Shown: in pieces, positions 50,543-61,269 of the stretch
Numbering within the stretch: position 1 is the first letter of the stretch
How the letters are laid out: the number at the start of each line of letters is the position of its first letter
Source: Desulfoluna butyratoxydans
GTDB taxonomy: Bacteria > Desulfobacterota > Desulfobacteria > Desulfobacterales > Desulfolunaceae
Direction: 5' to 3'
DNA: 64,000 nucleotides
Assembly (NCBI RefSeq): GCF_900699765.1
Contig: NZ_CAADHO010000001.1
Coordinates: forward strand, 1 to 64,000
Position numbers and translations under genes: made by a program
The notes under the pieces: model-generated
Database searches by the model: none
What the model was told of the DNA's origin: nothing
The model's input: only the letters and a program-made list of their open reading frames with translations

Positions 50543-52306
50543 ATGCCCGCACACACCGACACCACCATCAAACGCGTCAAAGCAAGGGGGACCCTGCTCG
50601 CCCTTATGTTTGCCGCGGGGTTTCTGGTCATTGCGACACAGGCGGTCTCCCTGCAGGTCCTCAAACAGGGGTGGCTCAGCCGCAAGGCTGAGGTTCGGTT
50701 TGCCCGGTCCGACAAGGTCATGGGCAAGCGAGGCACCATCAGCGACCGCAACGGCCGCCCCCTTGCCGTGAGCATCGCGGCCAAGGCCATCGGGGTCTAC
50801 CCCAGAAAGGCCGCCGCCATCGACAACGTACCCCAGGCGGCACGGCAGATTGCCTCGGCCCTGAAAATGAGCCGCAAAGAGGTGGAACGGGCCCTGCGGC
50901 ATCCGAAGTACAACTGGATCAAGCGCCCCGTGTCCCCTGAAATGGGTGCAGCCGTGGCCGCCCTGAAGATTCCCGGCGTGGAGGTCCACCCGTTCCACAA
51001 GCGGGTCTACCCCAGCATGGAGCTGGCCGGCCAGCTCATCGGCGCGTCCAAAATCGACGACATCGGCGGGCGCAACGGGCTGGAGTACCGGTACAACGAC
51101 ATCTTAAGCCCCACCACCGCCAACCGCACGGTTAAATGGGACGGCACGGGCAAGCCCGTGGACATCGAGTCGGCCCCCATCGAAAAGATCAGCGGGAGCA
51201 ACCTGGTCCTCACCATCGACGCCAACATCCAGGACATTGCCGAATCCGCCCTGAGGGACGCGGCCGTCACCCACAAGGCCTCCTCGGGCATGGCCGTGGT
51301 GATGCGACCCAAAACCGGCGAGATCCTGGCCATGGCCAACTACCCGGGCTTCAACCCCAACAACTTCGGCGCCTTCAGCGGGGAGACCCGGAGCAACCGC
51401 GCCGTCTCTGCTGATTTTGAGCCCGGATCCACCATGAAGGTCTTTGTGGTGGCCGCGGCCCTGGACTCGGGCAAGGTGAAGCGCTCCAGCATTTTTTACT
51501 GCGAGAACGGGGCCTATGATATCGGCGGGTTCACTTTCCACGACACCCACGAGTACGAATGGCTCAGCCTTGAGCAGGTGATCAAGTTCTCCAGCAACAT
51601 TGCCGTGGTGAAGATCTCCGAGATCATCGGCAAAAATGCTCTGTACACGGCGTTGAAAGACTTTGGCTTCGGCCAGAAGAGCGGCATCAACCTCAACGGG
51701 GAGTCCCGTGGCATCCTCACCAACGCCTCCAACTGGAACCGGGTCGAGACCGGGGCCGTGGCCTTTGGCCAGGGGGTTTCGGTGACCGCCGTTCAGCTGG
51801 CCACCGCCTACTCCGCCCTGGCCAACGACGGCATGCTGGTGAAACCCTGGATCGTCAAGGAGGTTGTCTCCCCCAACGGTGAGAGGGAGAAGGCCTTTTC
51901 ATCCCCGGGCCAGAAACGGATCATCAGCCCGGACACCGCCCGGTTCGTAAAAAAAATCATGGCCTCGGTCACCGAAGAGGGTGGCACCGGGGTCAAGGCG
52001 GCCCTCACCGGCTACACGGTGTGCGGAAAGACCGGCACCGCCCAGAAGATCGGGCCGGACAAGCGCTATTTCAAAGACCGGTACATTGCCTCCTTTGCGG
52101 GCTTTGTCCCCATGAAGAACCCTGAACTGAGCATCGTGGTCGTCCTGGACGACCCGAGAAGCGGCGGGTACTACGGCGCCACCGTGGCCGGCCCCGCCTT
52201 TCGAGAGATTGCATACAAAACCCTGGACTACCTGCATGTTGCCCCGGAAACCGAATCCATTCCGGAGAAACTGCTTCTGGCCTTGAAGAGCGAGGAGAAG
52301 AAGTGA
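50543..52306 (+). CDS. ftsI: Division-specific peptidoglycan transpeptidase FtsI (PBP3)
   Basis: 587 residues. Membrane anchor 18-38, pedestal domain with GKRGTISDRNGRPLA at 61-75, and transpeptidase motifs S296-T-M-K299, S350-S-N352 and KTGTA at 496-500. Makes septal peptidoglycan with FtsW. No PASTA domains follow. AGAGGAAACC precedes the ATG; the end overlaps murE by 4 bases. Confidence 0.95.
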   Translation: MPAHTDTTIKRVKARGTLLALMFAAGFLVIATQAVSLQVLKQGWLSRKAEVRFARSDKVMGKRGTISDRNGRPLAVSIAAKAIGVYPRKAAAIDNVPQAARQIASALKMSRKEVERALRHPKYNWIKRPVSPEMGAAVAALKIPGVEVHPFHKRVYPSMELAGQLIGASKIDDIGGRNGLEYRYNDILSPTTANRTVKWDGTGKPVDIESAPIEKISGSNLVLTIDANIQDIAESALRDAAVTHKASSGMAVVMRPKTGEILAMANYPGFNPNNFGAFSGETRSNRAVSADFEPGSTMKVFVVAAALDSGKVKRSSIFYCENGAYDIGGFTFHDTHEYEWLSLEQVIKFSSNIAVVKISEIIGKNALYTALKDFGFGQKSGINLNGESRGILTNASNWNRVETGAVAFGQGVSVTAVQLATAYSALANDGMLVKPWIVKEVVSPNGEREKAFSSPGQKRIISPDTARFVKKIMASVTEEGGTGVKAALTGYTVCGKTGTAQKIGPDKRYFKDRYIASFAGFVPMKNPELSIVVVLDDPRSGGYYGATVAGPAFREIAYKTLDYLHVAPETESIPEKLLLALKSEEKK

Positions 52307-53805
52307 CATTATCCTGCCTCACACATAATATAGGAGACCTGCTGGCAGCCCCGCTGCCCGAGGCGGACCCTCTGGTATCCGCCGTTCAGTACGACTCCCG
52401 AAAAGTAACCGAAGGCGCCCTGTTCGTGGCTGTCCCCGGAGAGGCGGTGGACGGCCACCGCTACATTCCGGAAGCCATTGAGCGCGGGGCCGTGGCCGTC
52501 CTCGGGGAGCTTCCCCACGACGACCTTTCCGTCCCCTACATCCAGGTCACCGACTCGCGCAAGGCCCTTGCGCTGATCTCGGCAACCTTTTACGAGAACC
52601 CGGCCGACCGGCTCACCCTCGTTGCGGTCACCGGCACCAACGGCAAAACCACCGTGGCCTATATCATGGAGAGCATCTTTGCTGCCGCAGGCCACTCCGC
52701 CGGGGTCATGGGCACCATCAGCACCCGGTTCTGCGGAAAAGAAGAAACCAGCACCATGACCACCCCCGAGTCCCGGGATATTCAGGATACCCTGGCCCGC
52801 ATGGCCGACGCCGGGGTCACCCACGCGGTGATGGAGGTCTCCTCCCACGCCCTGGCCCTGGACCGTGTGGCCGGATGCGCCTTTGACGCAGCCATCTTCA
52901 CCAACCTCACCCAGGACCACCTGGATTACCACGGCACCATGGAGATCTACGGCGAGGCCAAGCGCCAGCTCTTCGAAGGACACCGAAAAAAGGGCGGCGC
53001 CGCTGTCATCAACATGGCCAACGAACACGGGCGCCACCTGACCGAGACCCTCACCGGTACCGTCTTCCCTGTGGGAGGCGACACCGGCGCCCTTACCGCC
53101 GACCACATAGAGGTGGCCATCGACGGCATCAAAGGCGAGTTCGTCACCCCCGAGGGGCGCACACCCTTTGCCTCCGGGGCCACGGGCCGCTACAACCTGG
53201 AGAACATCCTCTGTGCCGCAGGGGCCGCCCTTTCCGTGGGCATTCCCATGGACGCCGTGGTGCGTGGGGTTGCCGCCTTCAAGGTACCGGGACGCCTGGA
53301 ACGGGTGGACACCACATGCGGGCGTCACCTTTTTGTGGATTACGCCCACACCCCGGATGCCCTTGAGAATGTCCTGTCCACTCTCCGGCACCTCGTGCCG
53401 GGACGGCTCATCTGCGTGCTGGGATGCGGCGGAGACCGGGACCGCACCAAGCGCCCCCTGATGGCGGGCATCGGCGCGGCATACAGCGATCTTGCCGTCC
53501 TTACATCGGACAATCCCCGGAGTGAAGCACCCGAAAAAATTATCGAAGACATGGTTCCGGGTATAGACGGGGAAACAAGTTTCAGGTATGAACCTGAGCG
53601 TCTCTCAAAGGATTTTTCCCGAAAAGGGTACGTGGTGGTTGTCGACCGCCGCGAGGCCATCGGCCTGGCCGTGGCGTCGGCCCGTCCCGGAGACACCGTG
53701 CTGGTGGCGGGAAAGGGCCACGAGACCTACCAGATCATCGGTGACAGGCGACTCGATTTTGACGACAGGAAGGAGGTTTTGAAGGCGGTTGAAGACAGAA
53801 GATAG
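52303..53805 (+). CDS. murE: UDP-MurNAc-tripeptide synthetase MurE (meso-DAP type)
   Basis: 500 residues from a GTG start overlapping the ftsI stop (GTGA). P-loop GTNGKTT at 111-117, carbamylated-Lys site EAK220, and DNPRSE at 403-408, the motif that selects meso-diaminopimelate over lysine. The wall is therefore of the Gram-negative mDAP type. Cytoplasmic step three of precursor synthesis. Confidence 0.96.
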   Translation: MTLSCLTHNIGDLLAAPLPEADPLVSAVQYDSRKVTEGALFVAVPGEAVDGHRYIPEAIERGAVAVLGELPHDDLSVPYIQVTDSRKALALISATFYENPADRLTLVAVTGTNGKTTVAYIMESIFAAAGHSAGVMGTISTRFCGKEETSTMTTPESRDIQDTLARMADAGVTHAVMEVSSHALALDRVAGCAFDAAIFTNLTQDHLDYHGTMEIYGEAKRQLFEGHRKKGGAAVINMANEHGRHLTETLTGTVFPVGGDTGALTADHIEVAIDGIKGEFVTPEGRTPFASGATGRYNLENILCAAGAALSVGIPMDAVVRGVAAFKVPGRLERVDTTCGRHLFVDYAHTPDALENVLSTLRHLVPGRLICVLGCGGDRDRTKRPLMAGIGAAYSDLAVLTSDNPRSEAPEKIIEDMVPGIDGETSFRYEPERLSKDFSRKGYVVVVDRREAIGLAVASARPGDTVLVAGKGHETYQIIGDRRLDFDDRKEVLKAVEDRR

Positions 53806-53815
53806 GTCATACCCG

Positions 53816-55210
53816 ATGCCCTGGAGCACGGGGGATGTCCTGGCGGCCACCGGAGGTGAACTGGCCTTCGGAGACCCGGACGCCACCCATGCGACCGTCT
53901 CCACAGACACCCGATCCATCGGTAATAACAGTATTTTTATCGCCCTCAAAGGCGAATCCTTCGACGGACACCGGTACATCGGTGTGGCCGTGGACAAAGG
54001 CGCCAGCTGCATCGTGGCCGCCTCTGCCGCCATGGAAGGGGTGGAAACCGGTGCCTGGAAAGCTGCCGGTGTGTCCCTGGTCCTGGTAGACGACACCCTG
54101 GCCGCCCTGGGCCGCCTCGGCCGGTTCAACCGCGACCGAAGCCACGTCCGCCTCATCGCCATCACCGGCTCCAACGGCAAGACCACCACACGGGCCCTCA
54201 CGGCCTCGGTGCTGGCGGTTCGCCATGCAGTCCACGCCACCCGCGGCAACTTCAACAACGAAGTGGGCCTGCCCACAACCCTTTTGCGCCTTGCCCCCGA
54301 GCACCGCTGGTCGGTGGTGGAGCTGGGCATGAACGCCCCCGGGGAGATGACCCGCCTGGGCCACATCTGCCGGGCCGACATGGCCGTCATCACCTGCATC
54401 GGTGAGGCCCACCTGGAAGGGCTGGGCACTGTGGAGCAGGTGGCCGAGGCCAAGGCTGAACTCCTGGACACCCTGGAGAGTAGCGCCGTGGTCATCCTCA
54501 ACGGGGACGACCCGCACCTGAGAAAGATCGCTTCAGACCGCGGGCTCTCACCTGTCTGGTACGGTTTCTGTGAGGACGCCCATGTCCGGGCCGAGGAGAT
54601 CTCCTGGGAGGCAGGCCTCCAGCGCTTTACCCTCTGCCACAACGGGGAGAGGGTCCGGGCCGCCATTCCCCTGGCCGGGACCTTTATGGTGCAAAACGCC
54701 CTGGCGGCGGCCGCCGCCGGAATCCAGGCAGGGCTCACCCTCGCTGAGATCGCCCAGGGCCTTGAGGCAGCCACCTTTGAACCGGGCCGCCTCACCATCC
54801 GGGAGACCCAGACAGGCATCCACGTCATCGACGACACATACAACGCCAACCCCCTCTCCATGGGAGCGGCCCTCACCACCCTCTCCCGCCTCAAGGAAGA
54901 CCACCGGGCCCTGGCGGTTCTGGGAGACATGCGCGAGCTCGGCAAGGGAGCCCCGGGCTTCCACCGCGAGCTGGGCAGAAAAGCCGCTGAGTCCGGAGTG
55001 GCGGGCCTTTACGCCTGCGGCGACTTCGCAGGAGAGATCAGGCTGGGTGCCCTGGAAGCAGGGCTCCCGGACCATTGTATTTACACAGGCACGAAAGATG
55101 CCCTCATGGAGCGCATCTTACACGATATCCACACAGGAGACTGGGTCCTTGTCAAAGGATCCCGCTCCATGGGCATGGAACAGATCGTCACCGATCTGCT
55201 GTGCAGGTAG
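53816..55210 (+). CDS. murF: UDP-MurNAc-tripeptide:D-Ala-D-Ala ligase MurF
   Basis: 464 residues from ATG 53,816 (MPWSTGDVLAATGGELAFGD, matching the usual MurF start); a TTG start at 53,789 would overlap murE and is an alternative. P-loop ITGSNGKTTT, HATRGNFNNEVGLPTTLL, and VIDDTYNANPLSM near the C-terminus. Adds D-Ala-D-Ala. No ddl gene is present in this cluster to make that dipeptide. Confidence 0.95.
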   Translation: MPWSTGDVLAATGGELAFGDPDATHATVSTDTRSIGNNSIFIALKGESFDGHRYIGVAVDKGASCIVAASAAMEGVETGAWKAAGVSLVLVDDTLAALGRLGRFNRDRSHVRLIAITGSNGKTTTRALTASVLAVRHAVHATRGNFNNEVGLPTTLLRLAPEHRWSVVELGMNAPGEMTRLGHICRADMAVITCIGEAHLEGLGTVEQVAEAKAELLDTLESSAVVILNGDDPHLRKIASDRGLSPVWYGFCEDAHVRAEEISWEAGLQRFTLCHNGERVRAAIPLAGTFMVQNALAAAAAGIQAGLTLAEIAQGLEAATFEPGRLTIRETQTGIHVIDDTYNANPLSMGAALTTLSRLKEDHRALAVLGDMRELGKGAPGFHRELGRKAAESGVAGLYACGDFAGEIRLGALEAGLPDHCIYTGTKDALMERILHDIHTGDWVLVKGSRSMGMEQIVTDLLCR

Positions 55211-55219
55211 CAGGACGTT

Positions 55220-56299
55220 ATGATTTACAACCTTCTTTACGGTCTTTATGGGGACATCTCGTTTTTCAACCTGTTCCGATACATCACCTTTCGAACCATT
55301 TACGGCACCATCACGGCCTTTCTCATCTGCTTTCTCATGGGCCCCTGGCTCATCGACAAGCTCCGGAGCCTCCAGATCGGGCAGTACATCCGGGAGTGCG
55401 GCCCGGAAAGCCACCTGGGCAAGGCCGGCACCCCCACCATGGGCGGGGTGATGATCCTTCTGGCCATCATCGGCTCCTCCCTGCTCTGGGCGGACATCAA
55501 GAACCCGTATGTCTGGATCGTCCTGCTGGCAGCCGCCGGCTTCGGCCTCATCGGGTTTACCGACGACTACCTGATGCAGATCAAAAAACGCAGCAAGGGC
55601 CTCTCCGCCAGGGGGAAATTTACCCTCCAGGCCCTTCTGGCCCTTCTCATCGGGTGGCTGGTCTACAGCTCACCGGGTTTTTCCACCACGGTGACGGTGC
55701 CCTTCCTTAAAAACGTGCAGCCGGACCTGGGCTTCGGGTACATCTTCTTTGCCGCCTTTGTCATCGTGGGGTGTTCCAACGCCGTAAACCTCACCGACGG
55801 CCTGGACGGCCTGGCCACCGGCCCCATGATCATCGCCAGCATCACCTACATGGTCTTTGCCTATGTCTCGGGCCACGCAGGGATTGCCGAGTATCTCCAG
55901 ATCCCCTTTATCAAGAACGGCGGGGAGATGGCCGTCCTCTGCGGCGCCACAGCCGGTGCCGGGGTGGGTTTTCTCTGGTTCAACTCCTACCCGGCCCAGA
56001 TTTTCATGGGGGACACGGGCTCCCTGCCCCTGGGGGCCATCCTGGGGACCATCGCCGTCATCACCAAGCAGGAGATCCTGCTGGTCATCGTGGGGGGGCT
56101 CTTTGTCATGGAAGCCCTCTCCGTTATCATCCAGGTCACCTACTTCAAGCTGACGGGCGGCCAGCGGATCTTCCGCATGGCACCGCTTCACCACCATTTT
56201 GAGCTCAAGGGCTGGCAGGAACCCAAGGTCATCGTCCGATTCTGGATCATCTCCGCCATGCTGGCCCTCCTGGCCGTCAGCACGCTCAAGATTCGATAG
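55220..56299 (+). CDS. mraY: Phospho-MurNAc-pentapeptide translocase MraY
   Basis: 359 residues with about ten membrane spans. Motifs [36 protein letters not shown] (the catalytic Asp pair), [27 protein letters not shown] and [23 protein letters not shown]. Forms lipid I on undecaprenyl phosphate in the inner membrane. Confidence 0.97.
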   Translation: MIYNLLYGLYGDISFFNLFRYITFRTIYGTITAFLICFLMGPWLIDKLRSLQIGQYIRECGPESHLGKAGTPTMGGVMILLAIIGSSLLWADIKNPYVWIVLLAAAGFGLIGFTDDYLMQIKKRSKGLSARGKFTLQALLALLIGWLVYSSPGFSTTVTVPFLKNVQPDLGFGYIFFAAFVIVGCSNAVNLTDGLDGLATGPMIIASITYMVFAYVSGHAGIAEYLQIPFIKNGGEMAVLCGATAGAGVGFLWFNSYPAQIFMGDTGSLPLGAILGTIAVITKQEILLVIVGGLFVMEALSVIIQVTYFKLTGGQRIFRMAPLHHHFELKGWQEPKVIVRFWIISAMLALLAVSTLKIR

Positions 56300-56307
56300 G
56301 AGTCACC

Positions 56308-57663
56308 ATGAAGCTTTCCGGTAAACACATCGTTGTGGTGGGACTGGCCCGTTCCGGGGCCTCCATCGCCCGTTTCCTCGCAGAGCGCGGGGCCAGTGTC
56401 GTCATCAGCGACGCCAAGCCCAGGGAAGCCCTGGGCGACCTGCCTGCAGCCATGGAGGCCGAGGGGATTGCCCTGGACCTGTCCGGGCACACGCCCCATC
56501 TCTTTGAATCCGCGGACCTGGTGGTCCTGAGCCCAGGCGTGCCCCACACCATTGCCCCCATCAAGCGGGCCCGTGAGATGGGTGTCTCCGTGGTGGGGGA
56601 GATCGAGCTGGCGTCCCGATTCATCGAGGCCCCCATGCTGGCCGTCACCGGCACCAACGGCAAGACCACCACCACGGCCCTGCTGGGCGAGATGCTCACC
56701 GCCTCGGGAAAGAAGGTGTTTACCGGGGGCAACATCGGTACCCCCCTCACCGAGTACTTACGCAAAGACGACCCCGCCGAGGTGGTGGTGGTGGAGGTGA
56801 GCAGCTTTCAGCTCGACACCATCGAAAGCTTCAGGCCCCACGTGGCGGTGCTTCTCAACATCACCGACGACCACCTGGACCGCTACCCCGACTTTGACGC
56901 ATACAAGCGCTCCAAGGGGCGCGTCTTTGAAAATCAGCATCAGGACGACGTGGCCATCCTCAACACCGCCGATGGCCACGTGGCCGATATCGGCCGTGTC
57001 CTCAGGAACCGCAAGCTCACCATCGGCGGAATCGGCCCCAATGCCGCGGCCGTCACACGGAACCAGGTGACCATCCGCACCCCGGGGCTCCCCGAGGTTA
57101 AGATCGACCTGTCGAAGTCGTCCCTGGTGGGAGAGCACAACCGTCAGAACATTGCCGCTGCGGCCCTGGCCGCCCTGTCAGCCGGTGCCACCCCCGAAGG
57201 GGTCCAGGATGCCGTGGACAATTTCCAGGGACTGCCCCACCGCATCGAGTACGTGGACACCGTCTCCGGCGTGAAATTTTACAACGACTCCAAGGCCACC
57301 AACATCGACGCCGTGGAAAAGGCCATCACCGGGTTTGACGACCCCATCGTGGTCATCATGGGAGGACGCCACAAGGGAGGCCACTTCTCGGCCCTCACCG
57401 GGGCCCTGAAGAAAAAGGCCCGGGCCATCGTGGCCATCGGTGAGTCAAAAAAAAAAATCGTTTCGGACCTGGCCCCCTGCATCAAAACGGTTGAGGCGGG
57501 GGACCTGGACGATGCCGTGAGCAAAGCCTTTTCCAAAGCCCGGAGCGGGGACGCGGTGGTTCTCTCCCCGGCCTGCTCCAGCTTTGATATGTTTACCAAC
57601 TACAACGAACGGGGCGACAAGTTCCGCGAATCGGTCCACAGACTGAAAGCACAGCATGGCTAA
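56308..57663 (+). CDS. murD: UDP-MurNAc-L-Ala:D-Glu ligase MurD
   Basis: 451 residues. N-terminal GLARSGASIARFLAERGA, P-loop GTNGKTTT at 115-122, GGNIGTPL, ITDDHLDRY, and C-terminal FYNDSKATNIDAVEKAI plus LSPACSSFDMFTNYNERGDKFR. Adds D-glutamate. Overlaps ftsW by 8 bases. Confidence 0.96.
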   Translation: MKLSGKHIVVVGLARSGASIARFLAERGASVVISDAKPREALGDLPAAMEAEGIALDLSGHTPHLFESADLVVLSPGVPHTIAPIKRAREMGVSVVGEIELASRFIEAPMLAVTGTNGKTTTTALLGEMLTASGKKVFTGGNIGTPLTEYLRKDDPAEVVVVEVSSFQLDTIESFRPHVAVLLNITDDHLDRYPDFDAYKRSKGRVFENQHQDDVAILNTADGHVADIGRVLRNRKLTIGGIGPNAAAVTRNQVTIRTPGLPEVKIDLSKSSLVGEHNRQNIAAAALAALSAGATPEGVQDAVDNFQGLPHRIEYVDTVSGVKFYNDSKATNIDAVEKAITGFDDPIVVIMGGRHKGGHFSALTGALKKKARAIVAIGESKKKIVSDLAPCIKTVEAGDLDDAVSKAFSKARSGDAVVLSPACSSFDMFTNYNERGDKFRESVHRLKAQHG

Positions 57664-58762
57664 CGATAAGGAAACAAAGCATTACGGTCTCTACGACCCC
57701 TGGCTTTTCTACACCACCTTCACCCTGGTGGGGCTGGGCCTGCTGATGATTTTCAGCGCCACGGCCCAGAGCAGCAACGGCCTGTTCTACCTCAGGCGCC
57801 AGGTTCTCTTTGTGGTGGCAGGCACCATCACCATGGTTGTTGCCAGTCGAATTCCTTACCGATGCTGGAAAAAAATTGCCGTTCCGTTTATGTTAGTCAC
57901 CTTGGGCCTGGTCATTGCCACCCTGTTCCCGGTGATCGGCCACAAAATCAAAGGGGCCTCGCGCTGGATACGCATCGGCGGATTTTCCATACAACCCACG
58001 GAATTTCTCAAGATTGCCCTGGTGATGCTCCTGGCCGCGTCTCTGAGTAAAAAGGCCGAAAAGGTCCGCCAGTTTGAGATCGGGGTCCTCCCCCACCTCA
58101 TGATTATAGGGGTCATTGCCCTCATCGTGAACCTTCAGCCGGACTTCGGCACCGTGGTGGTCCTCTGCGCCGTCACCTGGATCATGCTTTTTCTGGGAGG
58201 CGCCCGGCTCCTGCACATCGTGGCCCCCCTGGTGCCCCTGGTCATTGTCCTGGCCCTCTTTGTCACGGGGGAAGGCTACCGCATGGCGCGCATCAAGGCC
58301 TTCATGGACCCCTGGGCCGTGGAGAAAAACGGAGGCTATCAGGTGACCCGGTCCCTCATGGCGTACGGCTCCGGAGGCATCACCGGCAAAGGGCTCTCCA
58401 ACAGCGAGCTTAAGCTCAAGCACCTGCCGGAGTGCCACACCGATTTCATCTTCCCCATCCTGGGGGAAGAGCTGGGCCTCATCGGGGTCCTTTCCGCCCT
58501 GGGCATCTACGTGCTGCTGTTGACCCGGGGCTTCCTGGCAGCCATGCGCTGCCCGGACATGTTTGGCTGCCTGCTGGCCGTGGGAATCTGCGCGGTCATC
58601 GGGCTACAGATTATTATCAATCTTGCGGTGACCATGGGCATGCTTCCCCCCACGGGACTCACCCTTCCCCTCATGAGTTACGGGGGAAGTTCACTGCTTT
58701 GTACCATGACGGGCATCGGTATCATCATGAACGTGGCCCGGGAGGAACCGCATGCTCGCTAA
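57656..58762 (+). CDS. ftsW: Septal peptidoglycan glycosyltransferase FtsW
   Basis: 368 residues of the SEDS family with ten membrane spans. Conserved parts: WIRIGGFSIQPTEFLKIALV, MARIKAFMDPW, GGYQVTRSLMAYGSGGITGKGLSNS, HTDFIFPILGEELGLIG and GMLPPTGLTLPLMSYGGSSLL. Polymerises septal glycan with FtsI. Overlaps murG by 11 bases. Confidence 0.96.
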   Translation: MANDKETKHYGLYDPWLFYTTFTLVGLGLLMIFSATAQSSNGLFYLRRQVLFVVAGTITMVVASRIPYRCWKKIAVPFMLVTLGLVIATLFPVIGHKIKGASRWIRIGGFSIQPTEFLKIALVMLLAASLSKKAEKVRQFEIGVLPHLMIIGVIALIVNLQPDFGTVVVLCAVTWIMLFLGGARLLHIVAPLVPLVIVLALFVTGEGYRMARIKAFMDPWAVEKNGGYQVTRSLMAYGSGGITGKGLSNSELKLKHLPECHTDFIFPILGEELGLIGVLSALGIYVLLLTRGFLAAMRCPDMFGCLLAVGICAVIGLQIIINLAVTMGMLPPTGLTLPLMSYGGSSLLCTMTGIGIIMNVAREEPHAR

Positions 58763-59846
58763 AAAAGAGTGCCGCCTCGTGGTGGCCGGAGGGGGCACCG
58801 GCGGCCACCTGTTCCCAGGCATTGCCATTGCCAAGGCCTTCTGCCGGAAAAAGCCCGGCACCAGGGTGCTGTTCATCGGCACGGACAAGGCCTTTGAAAA
58901 AAAATGCGTCACCCGGGAGGGATTTCACCATACGGCGGCAGGGGCCTCGGGCATCAAGGGCCTGGGTCTGAAGAAAAAACTGGCCGCCGCCGTCAAGCTG
59001 CCCCTGTCCGTTGTCGGCTGCATGGTCAAGCTGATCCGCTTTCGTGCCGATGCGGTGGTGGGGGTGGGCGGCTTCTCCTCCGGCCCGGTGATCCTGGCCG
59101 CATGGCTCTTGCGCCGCCCGGTGGTGCTCCACGAACAGAACTCGGTGCCCGGCATCGCCAACCGCCTGTCGGCCCGGTTTGCAAAGAAAATATACCTGAC
59201 CTTCCCGGGAAGCGCGGCGTGGTTCCCGGAAGAAAAGTGCATCCTCTCCGGCAACCCGGTGCGTGAAGAGATCCTCGGCATCGAGCCCTCCCAAAGGGAC
59301 ACCGCATCCCCCACCCTGCTGGTGGTGGGCGGCTCCCAGGGCGCCGTGGCCCTTAACCGGGCCGTCACCGAGGCCCTGCCCCGGCTCAAGGCCATGGGGC
59401 TCACCGTCATCCATCAATGCGGCGACGCCGATGTGGAGCGGGTGAAGGCCTGTTATGCCGGGGCCGAAGTCAACGGAGAGGTCCTGGCCTTCATCGACAA
59501 CATGTCCGGGGCCTATGCCCGGGCCGACCTGGTCCTCTGCCGGGCCGGGGCCACCACCCTGGCGGAGTTGACGGCCATCGGAAAAGGCGCCGTGCTGGTG
59601 CCCTTTCCCCACGCCACGGACAACCACCAGGAGATCAACGCCAGGTACCTTGAAGACAACGGCGCGGCCCGCATGATTCTGGAAGCGGACCTCACCGGAA
59701 ACGGGCTGGCCGATCTCCTTGAAGAGCTGCTGGACAACCCGGAGGCCCTTGGGGCCATGGATCAAAACGCAAAAACGCTGGGGCGTCCCGACGCCTCGCA
59801 ACACGTGGCCGAGGGCATCCTCGACCTCACAAAAAAAACGACCTGA
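58752..59846 (+). CDS. murG: Lipid II synthase (GlcNAc transferase) MurG
   Basis: 364 residues. N-terminal GGGTGGHLFPGIAIA, VGVGGFSSGPVILAAW, HEQNSVPGIANR, LVVGGSQGAVALNRAV and the donor-binding RAGATTLAELTAIGKGAVLVPFPHATDNHQEINARYL. Converts lipid I to lipid II at the inner face of the membrane. Confidence 0.96.
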   Translation: MLAKKECRLVVAGGGTGGHLFPGIAIAKAFCRKKPGTRVLFIGTDKAFEKKCVTREGFHHTAAGASGIKGLGLKKKLAAAVKLPLSVVGCMVKLIRFRADAVVGVGGFSSGPVILAAWLLRRPVVLHEQNSVPGIANRLSARFAKKIYLTFPGSAAWFPEEKCILSGNPVREEILGIEPSQRDTASPTLLVVGGSQGAVALNRAVTEALPRLKAMGLTVIHQCGDADVERVKACYAGAEVNGEVLAFIDNMSGAYARADLVLCRAGATTLAELTAIGKGAVLVPFPHATDNHQEINARYLEDNGAARMILEADLTGNGLADLLEELLDNPEALGAMDQNAKTLGRPDASQHVAEGILDLTKKTT

Positions 59847-59893
59847 CCCCCATCATCTGAGTACAACGGGGCAAACCATAAGCAGGACTGTGC

Positions 59894-61267
59894 ATGTACC
59901 AAAAGAAATACCATATTCACTTCGTGGGCATCGGCGGCATCGGCATGAGCGGCATCGCGGAAATTCTCGTTCGCCTGGGTTACACCGTCACCGGCTCCGA
60001 CCTTAAAGCCTCGGCCAACACCAGGCGACTGGAAGAGCTGGGCTGCAAGGTCGCCATCGGCCACGCCGCCGAGAACATCGGCGATACCGACGTGGTGGTC
60101 ACCTCCTCTGCCGTCAACGGGAAAAACCCCGAAGTGGCGGCCGCCAAAAAGAGCGGGATTCCCATCATCCCCAGGGCCGAGATGCTGGCCGAGCTCATGC
60201 GCCTGAAGTACAGCATCGCCGTGGCCGGGGCCCATGGCAAGACCTCCACCACCTCCATCACGGCGGCCATCCTGGAAAAAGGAGGGTTCGACCCCACGGT
60301 GGTCATCGGCGGCGTCCTGAAAAGCAAGGGCACCAACGCCATGCACGGCCTGGGGGATTTTATCATTGCCGAGGCCGATGAGAGCGACGGGTCGTTTTTA
60401 AAATTCTCCCCGTCCATTGCCATCATCACCAACATCGACCGGGAGCACCTGGACCACTACGGCAGCCTGGCCGCCATCAAAAAGGCCTTTGTGCAGTTCA
60501 CCGAGCGGGTTCCCTTTTACGGGCTCTCCATCCTCTGCATGGACAACGAATCCGTGCAGGAGATCCTGCCGGAGCTCACCGGCCGCTACACCACCTATGG
60601 TCTCAACACCCGGGCCGATTACCAGGCCAGGGGCATCTCCTTTGAGGGGAGCCGAAGCACCTTTTCGGTTTATCATCACGACGAGCTTCTCGGGGAAATT
60701 ACCCTCAACCTTCCCGGGGTGCACAACGTCTCCAACTGCCTGGCCGGCATTGCCGCCGCCCGGGAGATCGGCATCGACTTTCCCATGATCAAGTGCGCCC
60801 TGGAGAACATCGAAGGGGTCAAGCGGCGCCTGGAAAAAAAGGGCGAGAAAAACGGGGTCATGGTGGTGGACGATTACGGCCACCACCCCACGGAGATCAA
60901 GACCACCCTTCTGGCCGTGCGGGAAAGCTGGCCTGAAAAACGCATCGTGGCCGTGTTCCAGCCCCACCGGTACACGCGGACCCGGGACCTCTTCGATGAG
61001 TTCACCCGGGCCTTCTACAACACGGATACCCTGAAGATCCTGCCCATCTACGCGGCCAGCGAAGACCCCATCGACGGCGTTGACAGCCGAAGCCTGGGGG
61101 AGATGATCGAAAAACGCGGTCATGAAGACGTGGGCTGCTGCAACAGCTTTGACGAGGTACTGGACAACCTGGAAGAGACCCTGGAAGAGGGAGACATCCT
61201 CCTGACCCTGGGCGCAGGGGACGTCCTCAAGGTGGGTGAGATGTACCTGCAGCGGGAAGAGGCCTGA
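59894..61267 (+). CDS. murC: UDP-MurNAc:L-Ala ligase MurC
   Basis: 457 residues. HFVGIGGIGMSGIAEIL at the start, P-loop GAHGKTSTT at 112-120, EADESDGSFL, ITNIDREHLDHYG, DDYGHHPTEI and FQPHRYTRTRDLFDEF. First amino acid ligase of the pathway. Two bases separate it from murB. Confidence 0.97.
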   Translation: MYQKKYHIHFVGIGGIGMSGIAEILVRLGYTVTGSDLKASANTRRLEELGCKVAIGHAAENIGDTDVVVTSSAVNGKNPEVAAAKKSGIPIIPRAEMLAELMRLKYSIAVAGAHGKTSTTSITAAILEKGGFDPTVVIGGVLKSKGTNAMHGLGDFIIAEADESDGSFLKFSPSIAIITNIDREHLDHYGSLAAIKKAFVQFTERVPFYGLSILCMDNESVQEILPELTGRYTTYGLNTRADYQARGISFEGSRSTFSVYHHDELLGEITLNLPGVHNVSNCLAGIAAAREIGIDFPMIKCALENIEGVKRRLEKKGEKNGVMVVDDYGHHPTEIKTTLLAVRESWPEKRIVAVFQPHRYTRTRDLFDEFTRAFYNTDTLKILPIYAASEDPIDGVDSRSLGEMIEKRGHEDVGCCNSFDEVLDNLEETLEEGDILLTLGAGDVLKVGEMYLQREEA

Positions 61268-61269
61268 TC